Source: JANWHZ01 sp964527385 (lineage in GTDB: Bacteria; Patescibacteriota; Saccharimonadia; Saccharimonadales; UBA4665). From it: a stretch of DNA of 33,138 nucleotides. The DNA lies in the NCBI GenBank assembly GCA_964527385.1, contig CAZGPZ010000004.1, positions 1 to 33,138 of the forward strand, in the 5' to 3' direction. The notes beneath the pieces were generated by a model that did not search any database, was not told where the DNA came from, and saw nothing but the letters and a program-made list of their open reading frames with translations. Made by a program: the position numbers and the translations under genes. Shown piece after piece: positions 7,788 through 15,909 of this stretch (positions are counted from its first letter, which is position 1; every line of letters begins with the position of its first letter).

Positions 7788-9224
7788 ATGCTTTTGGAAC
7801 CAGATTCCCGCCTGCCCGAAAGCCACGAAGCTGGTGGTAAAGGGTCAATCGTCGTGACAATCTTGTTTATCATGCTCTTTATCTCGACCATCCTCTTCGG
7901 TCTGGTCGTGCTTGCCAAAGCTAACCTGTACCGCGCGTATTCTCGCGTTTACCTCCTGGAAGCGCAGTATAGCGCCGAGTCCGGGGCAGATGCGGCGATC
8001 GCCCAGCTCAATAATGGGTCTACCAGCTACACCGGCACGCCCAGCGACGTGACACTTCTGACTACCAGCAACTACAAGGCAACGTTCTCGGTAGCCGTAG
8101 CTGCGGGATCGGACAGCAAGCAAAAGATCGTCACCGCGACGGGAAAAGTGTACCTGCCAGTCGGCGCGTCAAGCCCAACATTCACGCGGACCATCCGCGT
8201 GACCGTAGAGCGTACCTCCACGACGACGGCGTCGGGCCTGATGAGCCGGAACATCATCGACGTCGACAGCAGCGTCAAAAACATCCAAGCCAAAGAAATA
8301 TACCTGAATGGCTTTATCAACCTGCGCAGCAATTCGACAAACCTATTGTTCGAAAAGCTGACAGTCGCCGGCAAGGACACGAGTTCAAGCAATTGCTCCG
8401 TAGAGGGCAAGGGCGACCTGCTCAAGTCGGGCACGCTCGCCTCGGGCACCAAGGCGGTGATTGACACCGCCTACAACAACTGTCTTGATCCGCCGGGCAA
8501 TACGAGCAATACTGATTTTACCGTCACGGCCAATGACTCATCAGTCACATCGCTGCAGTCCACCTACATCCCCTGGGACCAATACATGGACAGCTCGTAC
8601 CAAAACTCGCCGTCCGGCTGCAATGACTGGCTGGCAGCTAGCCCAGTTAGTATCCCCAGTACTGGCAATACCAAGAAAACCCACTACCCGGATTCAGGCA
8701 GCGGCGTCGCGACGTCATGCGGCACGAATGGCGACCTGTCGCTCGGTTCCAAGACGTTCAATATCAGCGATAACGTTCATATCCGTGCCAATCTCTGCAC
8801 GGCGACACCATGCAATCCTACATTCAACAACACATCAGGCAGCTTGAAATTTGTTTTCATAGAAGGAACTATCGATTTCACGACCGTTCATACCTCATCC
8901 GGGAGCAGCCCAATCGTTTTTATCACCTACGGCGCTGACCCTGGTACACATAACAAATGCCCCTACGGGGATTCTGTTTACATGAGTAATAACGGCAGCG
9001 ACGCCATAACAGCGCCGGCAGCGTATTTCTTGGCAACTAATGGTGTATGCATCTACCAACCGAAGTTCGGCGCCAGCCCGGCGCTCGGCGGGCTAGGCGG
9101 CAAAAACCTCTACATATCCTCCAACTCCGGCAGCCCATTCGATTTGTATCTCGACCCGTCCTTCCCCGTCAATGAAATCCCCGTCGATCTCGCATGGCGT
9201 GCTGTCGGCTACGAACGGCTATGA
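7788..9224 (+). CDS. PilX-like large minor prepilin with extended surface domain
   Basis: The N-terminus has a leader ending in GGKG, then SIVVTILFIMLFISTILFGLVVL and SAESGADAAIAQLN, the PilX_N signature (atypical prepilin helix followed by ESGxxAA). About 380 residues of beta-rich, Ser/Thr/Asn-rich sequence follow, with several Cys, which would be exposed at or near the pilus tip. Total 478 residues, far longer than a normal pilin (about 150), so an adhesin role is plausible but unproven. AAAGGAG (7771-7777) 10 nt upstream supports the ATG at 7788; an in-frame ATG at 7710 would add 26 residues. Confidence 0.8.
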   Translation: MLLEPDSRLPESHEAGGKGSIVVTILFIMLFISTILFGLVVLAKANLYRAYSRVYLLEAQYSAESGADAAIAQLNNGSTSYTGTPSDVTLLTTSNYKATFSVAVAAGSDSKQKIVTATGKVYLPVGASSPTFTRTIRVTVERTSTTTASGLMSRNIIDVDSSVKNIQAKEIYLNGFINLRSNSTNLLFEKLTVAGKDTSSSNCSVEGKGDLLKSGTLASGTKAVIDTAYNNCLDPPGNTSNTDFTVTANDSSVTSLQSTYIPWDQYMDSSYQNSPSGCNDWLAASPVSIPSTGNTKKTHYPDSGSGVATSCGTNGDLSLGSKTFNISDNVHIRANLCTATPCNPTFNNTSGSLKFVFIEGTIDFTTVHTSSGSSPIVFITYGADPGTHNKCPYGDSVYMSNNGSDAITAPAAYFLATNGVCIYQPKFGASPALGGLGGKNLYISSNSGSPFDLYLDPSFPVNEIPVDLAWRAVGYERL

Positions 9225-9387
9225 GAAGCCAGCAGCCATTAGCCCATAACGGCAACAAACAACAGATTACCCACATGCAACCTACTGTTTGGAACCTTCG
9301 AGAGCCGCTTTTGTTAACCAGGGATGAACATACACGGCGTGAGGCTCCTTGCCTATCCGCTAAGGTCTATTAGCCACTGGCTATGTA
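9225..9387. other. non-coding gap before pilM
   Basis: No gene or clear terminator is visible between the PilX-like gene and pilM. A small inverted repeat, TAGCC-act-GGCTA, lies near 9371-9383 just before the predicted -10, where it could bind a regulator or be chance. Confidence 0.4.
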
Positions 9388-9396
9388 TGGTATGAT
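9388..9396 (+). promoter_or_regulatory. extended -10 upstream of pilM
   Basis: TGGTATGAT matches the extended -10 form common in this window. It lies 24 nt before the pilM ATG; neither a good -35 nor a good Shine-Dalgarno is visible. Confidence 0.5.
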
Positions 9397-9420
9397 TACG
9401 AAGAATACGGTTATGTTTGG

Positions 9421-10509
9421 ATGGGCAATATAAATACACCTAATGTACTTCGTAACAAGCCGGTTTTCGGCCTTGATGTTGGTCATGGCTCATTAAAGGT
9501 CATGCAAACGGACGGGCCGTCCAACGACACGCATGGCGCCCGCCCGCCACGGATTATCGGTTACGGCGTATGCGAATTTGATTCCAAGGCGCTCGACAAC
9601 GGTGTCATAGTATACCCTGAGATCATCGCGGAAGCGCTCCATGGGTTGTTCAAAAGCAAACTGATCGGCGACGTCACAACGCGGCGCGTCGCGTTGGCAA
9701 TCCCGACGTACCGTTCTTTTTCCCGCTCCATGCAATTGCCCAAGCTTTCCACGAAGGACCTTTACGAAGCCGTACGGCTGGAGGTTGAGCAATACATCCC
9801 GGTGCCGCTCGAGCGCCTGTACTTGGACTATGCAATTACCAGCGCAGGCAAAGACGCTAACGAGCTCCTGGCAATCGCCGTGCCAAAAGAGATCGTTGAT
9901 TCATATCTTGTCCTGGCGCGTATGGTCGGCCTGGAAGTCATGCTGGTCGAGACGACGATGGCCGCTGGCAGCCGCTTATTCGCGCATGACAAATTCAATG
10001 ACATTACCAGCGTTATCATCGACTTCGGCTCGTTGACGGCCGACATCAGCATCTTCAACCAAAACATGCTAGTGACTGGCACAGTGCCGGCCGGCGGGCT
10101 TGTGTTTACGAACAATATCAAAGACGGGCTGGGCGTCACGTTCGCCGAAGCCGGCATTATCAAGACACGGTACGGGCTGGGCGTCAGCAAACGGCAGTCT
10201 GATATCATGGCCGCGCTCGACCCAACCTTGCGGCAACTGACCAAAGAGATCCAACGCATGATCCGCTACCACGAAAAGCACTACGGCACTGACAAGCCGA
10301 TCGGCCAAGTAATCATGCTCGGTGGTGGCGCCAATATGCCTGGGTTAAGCGAATACCTGACAAGTTCTTTGCGCGTGCCCGTCCGGGTCCACGACCCTTG
10401 GCAATACCTCGACTACCAAGGCCTGCAGGTGCCAAACCGCGCCGACAAGCTCATGTACGCTACCGTCGCCGGGCTCAGTTTGGTGAATCCAAGGGAGATT
10501 TTTGTATGA
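9421..10509 (+). CDS. pilM: type IV pilus assembly protein PilM
   Basis: A 362-residue PilM, an actin-fold (FtsA-like) cytoplasmic ATP-binding protein. It recruits PilN and PilO and links the pilus alignment complex to the assembly ATPase. The first phosphate loop FGLDVGHGSLKVMQ is at about 18-31, the second SVIIDFGSLTADISIF at about 198-213, and the adenosine loop VIMLGGGANMPGLSEYL near 297-313. pilN follows after 52 nt, and pilN, pilO and the small downstream gene overlap by 4 nt each. No convincing ribosome-binding site precedes the ATG, so the exact start is less sure than the product. Confidence 0.95.
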   Translation: MGNINTPNVLRNKPVFGLDVGHGSLKVMQTDGPSNDTHGARPPRIIGYGVCEFDSKALDNGVIVYPEIIAEALHGLFKSKLIGDVTTRRVALAIPTYRSFSRSMQLPKLSTKDLYEAVRLEVEQYIPVPLERLYLDYAITSAGKDANELLAIAVPKEIVDSYLVLARMVGLEVMLVETTMAAGSRLFAHDKFNDITSVIIDFGSLTADISIFNQNMLVTGTVPAGGLVFTNNIKDGLGVTFAEAGIIKTRYGLGVSKRQSDIMAALDPTLRQLTKEIQRMIRYHEKHYGTDKPIGQVIMLGGGANMPGLSEYLTSSLRVPVRVHDPWQYLDYQGLQVPNRADKLMYATVAGLSLVNPREIFV

Positions 10510-10561
10510 AACCTTGCCTTCTGAGGTATTCCGTACCAAAAGCTGCATTCCTGGAGGGGTC

Positions 10562-11149
10562 ATGATCAATCTGCTACCCCCGGAATTGAAAAATACCTAT
10601 CGGTATGCGCACCGCAACGTGGCGCTCGTAAGGTGGGTCGTCGCTTTCGGCGTCGGGCTGGTGCTGTTCGCCGGGTTCAGCACGGCCGGCTTGATATACC
10701 TCAAGCAAGTCGACCAAGGCTACGGCAAGACCATCGCATCAAAACAAGCGTCACTGAAGCAGCAGGACCAAGCCGGCGTGGAGAAACAAATCGGCGATAT
10801 CTCCGGCAGCCTGAAATTAGCCGTGCAAGTCTTGTCAAAGGAAGTACTCTTCTCCAAACTGCTCGCCCAGCTTGCTACCGTAACGCCCAGCAATACCGTT
10901 TTGACAGACCTGAACATTACCCAGGACGAGACAGCAATCAATATTACCGCAAAAACAGCGAATTATACGGCAGCAACCCAGTTGCAAGCCAATATCACCG
11001 ACCCGAACAACAAAATCTTCAGCCAAGCCGACACCGTATCGATCGCATGCGGCCAGAATGACCCTACCTACCCGTGCGAAGCGACCATACGGGCGCTCTT
11101 CTCTGCTGACAATCCGTTCCTGTTCATTAACCAGGGAGCGGCAAAATGA
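10562..11149 (+). CDS. pilN: type IV pilus assembly protein PilN
   Basis: A 195-residue bitopic membrane protein. It begins MINLLPPELKN, the conserved cytoplasmic PilN motif that docks into PilM, then has one membrane helix (about 26-46, VVAFGVGLVLFAGFSTAGLI) and a coiled-coil plus ferredoxin-like extracytoplasmic domain. The start at 10562 is chosen over longer frames because GGAGGGG lies 2-8 nt upstream and the family N-terminus begins here. Its stop overlaps the pilO start (ATGA). Confidence 0.92.
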   Translation: MINLLPPELKNTYRYAHRNVALVRWVVAFGVGLVLFAGFSTAGLIYLKQVDQGYGKTIASKQASLKQQDQAGVEKQIGDISGSLKLAVQVLSKEVLFSKLLAQLATVTPSNTVLTDLNITQDETAINITAKTANYTAATQLQANITDPNNKIFSQADTVSIACGQNDPTYPCEATIRALFSADNPFLFINQGAAK

Positions 11150-11733
11150 GCAGCAAGCGCCTGTACTTCGCCTTGCTCGGCATCATCGGCTTGTCGATCA
11201 TCGGGCTTATTGGCGGGACGTACGGCGTGAACAACGTGCTCCAGTCGCAGGGCAAGCAGCTGTCCGACGATCGCCTGCAGATACAAGTCCTGGATAACCA
11301 ACAGGTTTCGCTCGACAAGGCAAAACGAGACATCAACGCTTACCAGGACCTCGCGAATATCTCCAGGAGCATTGTCCCGCAGGACAAAGACCAGGTCCAA
11401 ACTGTCCGCCAGATCGTCAATATTGCCAATTCCAGTGGGGTCGCCTTGTCATCCATATCGTTCCCGTCTTCGGCGCTGGGCGTCAAAGGGGGCTCGCTAA
11501 ACTTATCTCAACTCACTGCTGTCAAGGGCATAGCCGGGCTGTATGACTTGCAAATCGTCGTCAAAGTCGACAGCCAGCACCCAGTACCCTATGGCAGTTT
11601 CACCAAGTTCCTGTCCGGGCTCGAGCAGAACCGTCGGACCGCGCTCGTCAGTGATATATCGATTACCCCCGATAACTCAGACCGCAACCGTGTAGCATTC
11701 ACATTAACGTTGGACGAATATATAAAACCATGA
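11146..11733 (+). CDS. pilO: type IV pilus assembly protein PilO-like
   Basis: A 195-residue protein with one N-terminal membrane helix (about 6-26), a coiled coil (about 33-65) and a C-terminal ferredoxin-like domain. It has the shape and position of PilO, the partner of PilN in the alignment subcomplex. Sequence similarity in this family is low, so the call rests on architecture and order. It overlaps pilN and the following small gene by 4 nt each (ATGA), which suggests coupled translation in fixed ratio. Confidence 0.88.
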   Translation: MSSKRLYFALLGIIGLSIIGLIGGTYGVNNVLQSQGKQLSDDRLQIQVLDNQQVSLDKAKRDINAYQDLANISRSIVPQDKDQVQTVRQIVNIANSSGVALSSISFPSSALGVKGGSLNLSQLTAVKGIAGLYDLQIVVKVDSQHPVPYGSFTKFLSGLEQNRRTALVSDISITPDNSDRNRVAFTLTLDEYIKP

Positions 11734-12029
11734 AACTCGATAGCCAAAACTTGCTCGCATACGCGAACCGCGCCCTAAAAATATTTGGCCGTTACGCAGC
11801 CCTGTGGTTCGCGCTCTTGCTCGTGGTCACTTTCGGATTCGTAGCATTCCAGATCAATAACGCCCGCGACGCACAGCCAAGCGATGATGCGGTTGCCAGT
11901 CAATCGAAAGGCGTTGCCACGCCGCATATCGACCCATCCGTCGTGGACCAAATCCAACGCCTGCAAGACCACAGCGTCGGCGTGCGGACCTTATTCCAGC
12001 AGGCACGCGACAATCCGTTCAGCGAATAG
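11730..12029 (+). CDS. small membrane protein at the end of the pilMNO operon
   Basis: A 99-residue protein of unknown function. It has one membrane helix (about 22-45, YAALWFALLLVVTFGFVAFQI) with a basic cytoplasmic N-terminus and an outside tail of about 50 residues. It sits where pilP is found in diderms but shows no lipobox and no PilP beta domain, which would make sense in a cell without an outer membrane. The ATGA overlap with pilO suggests a pilus role. Confidence 0.75.
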   Translation: MKLDSQNLLAYANRALKIFGRYAALWFALLLVVTFGFVAFQINNARDAQPSDDAVASQSKGVATPHIDPSVVDQIQRLQDHSVGVRTLFQQARDNPFSE

Positions 12030-12031
12030 CA

Positions 12032-12715
12032 TCAAAGCTGTGGCTGGCCGGCTGGTGGCTGGGAACCTCCAGGCGGCGTTGGTGCCGACCCGGGCTGGTT
12101 GAACGATTGCACCGCGGCAAGCGGGCGGTTGAAGGCGCGCATTTCTTCGGGTTGGGTTTCAATGTAGGCTTCGTGGGCGGCAATGATTTTCCGGGCGTAG
12201 TCGTGCGGGTTCGGGCAGAAGCTGAATACAAACTTGGCATGCTCGCCAGCCGACTCCACAATCAGATTGCCGTAATCGAATAATGTTTGCAGGATGCCGT
12301 CTTGGTCGACAGTCACATCTTCTAGGTTCGCCAACGACAGCTGGCTGGATGCCTTGTTGAACAGGCCGGTTTGCGTAAGCTGCGTGACACTGTCGCTTGT
12401 CACCACCCAGCGGTTGGCCCGGTAAATGAACACCGAAATGTACGTCACGAGCAGCGTGATAATAATCGACAAACCGCAGGCCAGCACCACGCCGAGCTTC
12501 TGCTGGCCCGTAAGGAATGACGCGTAGTACGGCGTTAGGATAGCGATAGCGATAAAAACACCGGAAATAACCGCCGTCACGCCATAGACGCCGACGAGCC
12601 CGATAGGATGCCGTTCAATCTCGCAGACCACTTGTTCGCCTGGTTGCATGACCTCCAGCGGGTTATTGGTGCGTTGCTGGGGTTGTGGGCTTGCCGGCGG
12701 TTGGTTTGGATCCAT
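12032..12715 (-). CDS. bPH2-domain membrane protein
   Basis: A 227-residue protein with a Pro/Gln-rich cytoplasmic N-terminus, two membrane helices (about 40-65 and 72-97) and a bacterial PH (bPH2, YdbS/YdbT-like) domain (RANRWVVTSDSVTQL onward). The C-terminal tail is Pro/Gly-rich. The family is membrane-associated but has no well-defined molecular role. The start at 12715 is preferred over 12748 because a TATAAT lies exactly 6 nt upstream; the longer version would contain that promoter. It converges on the pilus operon with a 2-nt gap. Confidence 0.8.
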   Translation of the reverse strand: MDPNQPPASPQPQQRTNNPLEVMQPGEQVVCEIERHPIGLVGVYGVTAVISGVFIAIAILTPYYASFLTGQQKLGVVLACGLSIIITLLVTYISVFIYRANRWVVTSDSVTQLTQTGLFNKASSQLSLANLEDVTVDQDGILQTLFDYGNLIVESAGEHAKFVFSFCPNPHDYARKIIAAHEAYIETQPEEMRAFNRPLAAVQSFNQPGSAPTPPGGSQPPAGQPQL

Positions 12716-12721
12716 GTCCAA

Positions 12722-12730
12722 ATTATACCA
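12722..12730 (-). promoter_or_regulatory. extended -10 for a leaderless bPH2 mRNA, inside ruvB
   Basis: Minus-strand TGGTATAAT (12730-12722) ends 6 nt before the ATG at 12715. It overlaps the last codons of ruvB, so the downstream gene can be read separately from ruvB. No Shine-Dalgarno site fits between. Confidence 0.7.
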
Positions 12731-13757
12731 GAGTGGCTTGGTTGTCATCGGTTTTTGGCATTTGCTTGCCCAGGTGCATGTACGCCTTGCTGGTCGTTTT
12801 GCGTCCGCGCGGCGTTCGCTCCAGCATGCCGACTTGCATGAGGTACGGCTCTATGAAATCTTCGATCGTTGTCCGCTCCTCGGCGGTCAGTGCCGCCAGC
12901 GTCTCCACGCCAACGGGCCCACCGTTGTACGAATCAATAATCGCGCTAAGGATAAGCCGATCGGCGGGGTCCAAACCAAGCTCATCAATCTCCAGCAGCT
13001 GCAATGCCTTGGTAGCGGTGACCTTGTCGATGATGCCGTCGCCATTCACATCGGAGTAATCGCGTACCCGCTTCAGTAGCCGGTTCGCAATGCGCGGCGT
13101 CAATCTTGAGCGCGCTGCCAGTTCGGCTGCCGCTTCCAGGTCTATCCGAGCATCAAGAATGCCTGCGGTACGCTGGATAATCTTGCCGATTTGCGCTGGC
13201 GTATAAAATTCTAGGCGGTGAATGTGCCCAAACCGATCACGCAGCGGCGCTGCTAGCGCGCCCGTCCGGGTCGTCGCGCCGATCAACGTAAATTTCGGCA
13301 GGTCCAAGCGCAACGAACGGGCAGATGGTCCCTTGCCAAGCATGATGTCCAATTTGTAATCTTCCATGGCGGAGTACAACACCTCCTCCACTACGCGGTG
13401 CAAACGGTGAATCTCGTCGATGAACAGTATATCGCCATCTTGCAAGTTGGTCAGCAAGCTCGCCAGGTCCCCCGCCCGCTCGATCGCCGGGCCGGACGTA
13501 ATGCGGATTTGCGCGCCCATTTCATTGGCAATGACGTTAGCCAGGGTCGTTTTTCCCAGCCCCGGCGGCCCGTACAGCAATATATGATCGATGGGCTCGC
13601 CGCGTTTTTTCGCGGCGGTGATCGCCAATTGCAAATTCTGTTTGATCCGGTCCTGGCCGATGTAATTAGCAAAATCCCGCGGCCGGAGCGTATTCTCAAG
13701 CTCGGCTTCTTGCTGGTCGTCGGCACCGGCGCCCGTATTGACGATACGATCAATCAT
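12723..13757 (-). CDS. ruvB: Holliday junction branch-migration ATPase RuvB
   Basis: A 344-residue AAA+ helicase that, with RuvA, moves Holliday junctions so RuvC can cut them. The N-terminus has the usual LRPRDFANYIGQ. Walker A is GPPGLGKT at 63-70, Walker B is ILFIDEIHRL, sensor I is IGATTRTG, followed by the LRDRFG arginine finger. The C-terminal winged helix includes YNGGPVGVETLA and the RTPRGR signature. Unlike many bacteria it is not next to ruvA; a 75-residue gene on the other strand lies between. Confidence 0.98.
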   Translation of the reverse strand: MIDRIVNTGAGADDQQEAELENTLRPRDFANYIGQDRIKQNLQLAITAAKKRGEPIDHILLYGPPGLGKTTLANVIANEMGAQIRITSGPAIERAGDLASLLTNLQDGDILFIDEIHRLHRVVEEVLYSAMEDYKLDIMLGKGPSARSLRLDLPKFTLIGATTRTGALAAPLRDRFGHIHRLEFYTPAQIGKIIQRTAGILDARIDLEAAAELAARSRLTPRIANRLLKRVRDYSDVNGDGIIDKVTATKALQLLEIDELGLDPADRLILSAIIDSYNGGPVGVETLAALTAEERTTIEDFIEPYLMQVGMLERTPRGRKTTSKAYMHLGKQMPKTDDNQATLV

Positions 13758-13765
13758 GTTTCTTT

Positions 13766-13771
13766 ATTCTA
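13766..13771 (-). promoter_or_regulatory. -10 box 8 nt before ruvB
   Basis: Minus-strand TAGAAT (13771-13766) ends 8 nt before the ruvB ATG, and no Shine-Dalgarno is present, so a leaderless or near-leaderless mRNA is predicted. An ATGACG 18 nt upstream is a weak -35. Confidence 0.5.
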
Positions 13772-13974
13772 CGCCAAGAGCAGTGCTTGCGTCATCTTTG
13801 CTGTAATGCCAAAGGGATCAATGACACAGCTCACTGATAGCACGGTCCACGCTGCATACACTTAGCCCACATGCGGGGACGGCGCCTGCGGACAACGGTC
13901 ATATTAGTACCGTGCCCTGCCAGTCGGACGCGCGCAGCAATTAACATAACGGTTTTATTAAGGAGGAACGGGCA

Positions 13975-14202
13975 ATGCACGCATCACGAGCACGATTCGA
14001 AGCCGACCTGGGCGGCCCACAGCCAGCAAATGTTATTAGATCCTACGATGTTGATCCAGGTGAACCAAGCCGGCAAATATTCGTGGGCATCACGATTGAA
14101 CGCCCAGGCGGGTCTTTGCAAATTACCGATGAAGTCTGGGATTATATGCTCAACCAAGCAGAGATAAACCAGTACATGCAATCGCGCGAAGATTCAATAT
14201 GA
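13975..14202 (+). CDS. small protein of unknown function
   Basis: A 75-residue hydrophilic, acidic protein that I do not recognise. No signal peptide or membrane helix is seen. The start is well supported by AAGGAGG (13960-13966) 8 nt upstream. It lies alone on the plus strand between ruvB and ruvA. An inverted repeat ACGGT/ACCGT (13895-13913) lies in its upstream region. Confidence 0.6.
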   Translation: MHASRARFEADLGGPQPANVIRSYDVDPGEPSRQIFVGITIERPGGSLQITDEVWDYMLNQAEINQYMQSREDSI

Positions 14203-14246
14203 CTACGAGCGCAGTATCGTGCCCGCTTGCTTGTAGGCATGATCCA

Positions 14247-14825
14247 CTATCTGCGCTTTAATGCTAATTTGATGCGTTCTTCGGTAGGCAAGTTTGGGTC
14301 AACGTGCTGCATTGCCGCCGCAGCATCCTGCGGCGAGTAGCCCAGTGAAATCAGCGCCTCGGCAGCTTCGTCCTGCGTGTTCACGCCGGGACGAGTGACG
14401 ATGCCTTCAGCGCCTTCACCGGCTGCCACGCCGACTTTGTCGCGCAATTCCACGACGATCTGTTCCGCCGCGCGTTTGCCGACGCCTTTGGCGCCTTGCA
14501 ATAATTTCACATCCCCGGAAGCGATTGCTGTACGTACCGTTTGCGCGTTGCCAATGTCAAGCACGGCCAGCGCGACTTTCGGCCCGACATTTTTGACGTC
14601 GAGCAATTGCTCAAATAAACGCTGCGTCTCGTGCTGTATGAACCCAAACAAGTCGTGCGCCTGCTCGCGGATGTGCTCGTGCACGTATAGTTTTGCCTGT
14701 TCGCCCGCGCTTAGCCGGCCAAAATCTTCCGCCGTCACATGCAAGCCGTAGCCCACGCCGCGCACGTCCAGAATAACTTGGTCCAGCAGCTTTTCTACGA
14801 TGACACCCGAAAGCATGGCAATCAT
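14247..14825 (-). CDS. ruvA: Holliday junction DNA-binding protein RuvA
   Basis: A 192-residue RuvA, the tetramer that holds the Holliday junction for RuvB. Domain I is the OB fold (MIAMLSGVIVEK...DVRGVGYGLHV), domain II has the helix-hairpin-helix pairs (LLDVKNVGPKVALAVL and LLQGAKGVGKRAAEQIVVEL), and domain III is the C-terminal three-helix RuvB-binding domain (DEAAEALISLGYSPQDAAAA). The ATG overlaps the TGA of the upstream phosphatase (ATGA), so it is translated as part of ruvC-phosphatase-ruvA. Confidence 0.97.
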   Translation of the reverse strand: MIAMLSGVIVEKLLDQVILDVRGVGYGLHVTAEDFGRLSAGEQAKLYVHEHIREQAHDLFGFIQHETQRLFEQLLDVKNVGPKVALAVLDIGNAQTVRTAIASGDVKLLQGAKGVGKRAAEQIVVELRDKVGVAAGEGAEGIVTRPGVNTQDEAAEALISLGYSPQDAAAAMQHVDPNLPTEERIKLALKRR

Positions 14826-15400
14826 AACGCCTCCACCACGCCCTCGCCCATACGCGTCGGACCGTCCATCGTGAAATAATGCACGCTGGCGTGTGGCACA
14901 CGAATATCAATCGATTTTTCTAACGGCATGTTACCAAGCAGCGAGCGTATCGCTTTCGTCGTCCCACCGTGGGTGACTAGCAAGACCGTCGCCCGAGGAT
15001 GTACTCCGAAAAGTTTATTTAAAAATATGCCTGCGCGACGCTCGACATCCCGCCAAGACTCACCTTCTGGTATAGCGATATGGACATGTTCGCCCTCGTA
15101 ATCGGCGTATGGCACTTCCTGGTAGTGCCACCCTTCATAGGTGCCTTGGTTCCGCTCCCTCAGCTCTTGCGCTTGCACCAGCGGCGCATTTTGATGGTAC
15201 TCCGCGATGATGAGCGCGGTATCGAACGCACGCTGCAGGTTCGAGCTATATATGGCATCAATTGGCTCGTCGCGCAGCAGTTTTGCTGCTGCCTGCGCTT
15301 GGTCCATGCCTTCGCTGGTTAAACGGCCATGTGTTCGGCTCTCGACGATACGGTTAACGTTCCCATACGTTTCGCCGTGACGTACAACGATTACTCTCAT
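14822..15400 (-). CDS. histidine phosphatase (phosphoglycerate-mutase-like)
   Basis: A 192-residue branch-1 histidine phosphatase. The catalytic VVRHGET has its phospho-accepting His at residue 8; the second core His is in LLVTHGGTT, and ELRERNQGTYEGW carries the acid/base Glu region. This family covers cofactor-dependent phosphoglycerate mutases, CobC-like and broad phosphatases; the substrate cannot be assigned. It begins 8 nt after the ruvC stop and overlaps ruvA by 4 nt, an unusual guest between two Holliday-junction genes. Confidence 0.88.
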   Translation of the reverse strand: MRVIVVRHGETYGNVNRIVESRTHGRLTSEGMDQAQAAAKLLRDEPIDAIYSSNLQRAFDTALIIAEYHQNAPLVQAQELRERNQGTYEGWHYQEVPYADYEGEHVHIAIPEGESWRDVERRAGIFLNKLFGVHPRATVLLVTHGGTTKAIRSLLGNMPLEKSIDIRVPHASVHYFTMDGPTRMGEGVVEAL

Positions 15401-15408
15401 AGTTTTGA

Positions 15409-15879
15409 TTATCTCATAGTTTGGGCGTGCGTCAGCGCCGCGGCCAACGCGTCGGCGCAGTCGTCCGGCTTAGGGGTTTCTTGCAGCCGTAATACGACGC
15501 GCACCATTTCCTGGACCTGCTTTTTCTCCGCTCGGCCGTAGCCGGTGAGCGCCATCTTGATCTGAAGCGGCGTGTATTCGTAGATATCCAGCCTCGCTTG
15601 GCGACCGCAGAGTAGCACCACGCCCCGCGCTTGGGCGACCGTAATCGCCGTCGTGACGTTGCGCGCGAAGAATAATTTTTCGACAGACATGGTTTCGGGC
15701 TTGGACTGCGCAATAATGTCCGTCAACTCATCGTAAATGGTTTCCAGGCGTATAGCGTCGTCCTCCTTGACCGGCGTGCGGATAACACCGGCATCGACCA
15801 GTTGCGCATTGCTACCGCTGGTTTCGATGACCCCGAAGCCAAGTATGCCGGTACCTGGATCGACTCCCAAAATCCTCAT
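15409..15879 (-). CDS. ruvC: Holliday junction resolvase RuvC
   Basis: A 156-residue RuvC endonuclease (RNase H fold) that cuts Holliday junctions symmetrically. The four acidic catalytic residues are in place: Asp7 in GVDPGTG, Glu67 in SVEKLFF, and Asp140 and Asp143 in PDDCADALA. It is the first gene of ruvC-phosphatase-ruvA. Its -10 box (15886-15891) lies exactly 6 nt before the ATG. An AGGAG in that gap is only 1 nt from the ATG, too close to act as a normal ribosome-binding site. Confidence 0.97.
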   Translation of the reverse strand: MRILGVDPGTGILGFGVIETSGSNAQLVDAGVIRTPVKEDDAIRLETIYDELTDIIAQSKPETMSVEKLFFARNVTTAITVAQARGVVLLCGRQARLDIYEYTPLQIKMALTGYGRAEKKQVQEMVRVVLRLQETPKPDDCADALAAALTHAQTMR

Positions 15880-15885
15880 GCTCCT

Positions 15886-15891
15886 AGTATA
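15886..15891 (-). promoter_or_regulatory. ruvC -10 box, leaderless spacing
   Basis: Minus-strand TATACT ends 6 nt before the ruvC ATG. It overlaps an opposing -10 (TAGAAT) of the PLD-like gene, so the two promoters are back to back and probably compete. Confidence 0.6.
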
Positions 15892-15895
15892 GAAT
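15890..15895 (+). promoter_or_regulatory. -10 box of the PLD-like gene
   Basis: TAGAAT ends 14 nt before the ATG at 15910, giving a very short leader without a clear Shine-Dalgarno site. It overlaps the ruvC -10 on the other strand. Confidence 0.45.
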
Positions 15896-15909
15896 AAGTA
15901 ATAGAGCCT

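Noticed and set aside
12716..12748. Longer N-terminus for the bPH2 protein
   Set aside because: It would place the TATAAT promoter box inside the coding region and has no Shine-Dalgarno site; the start at 12715 fits the 6-nt rule.
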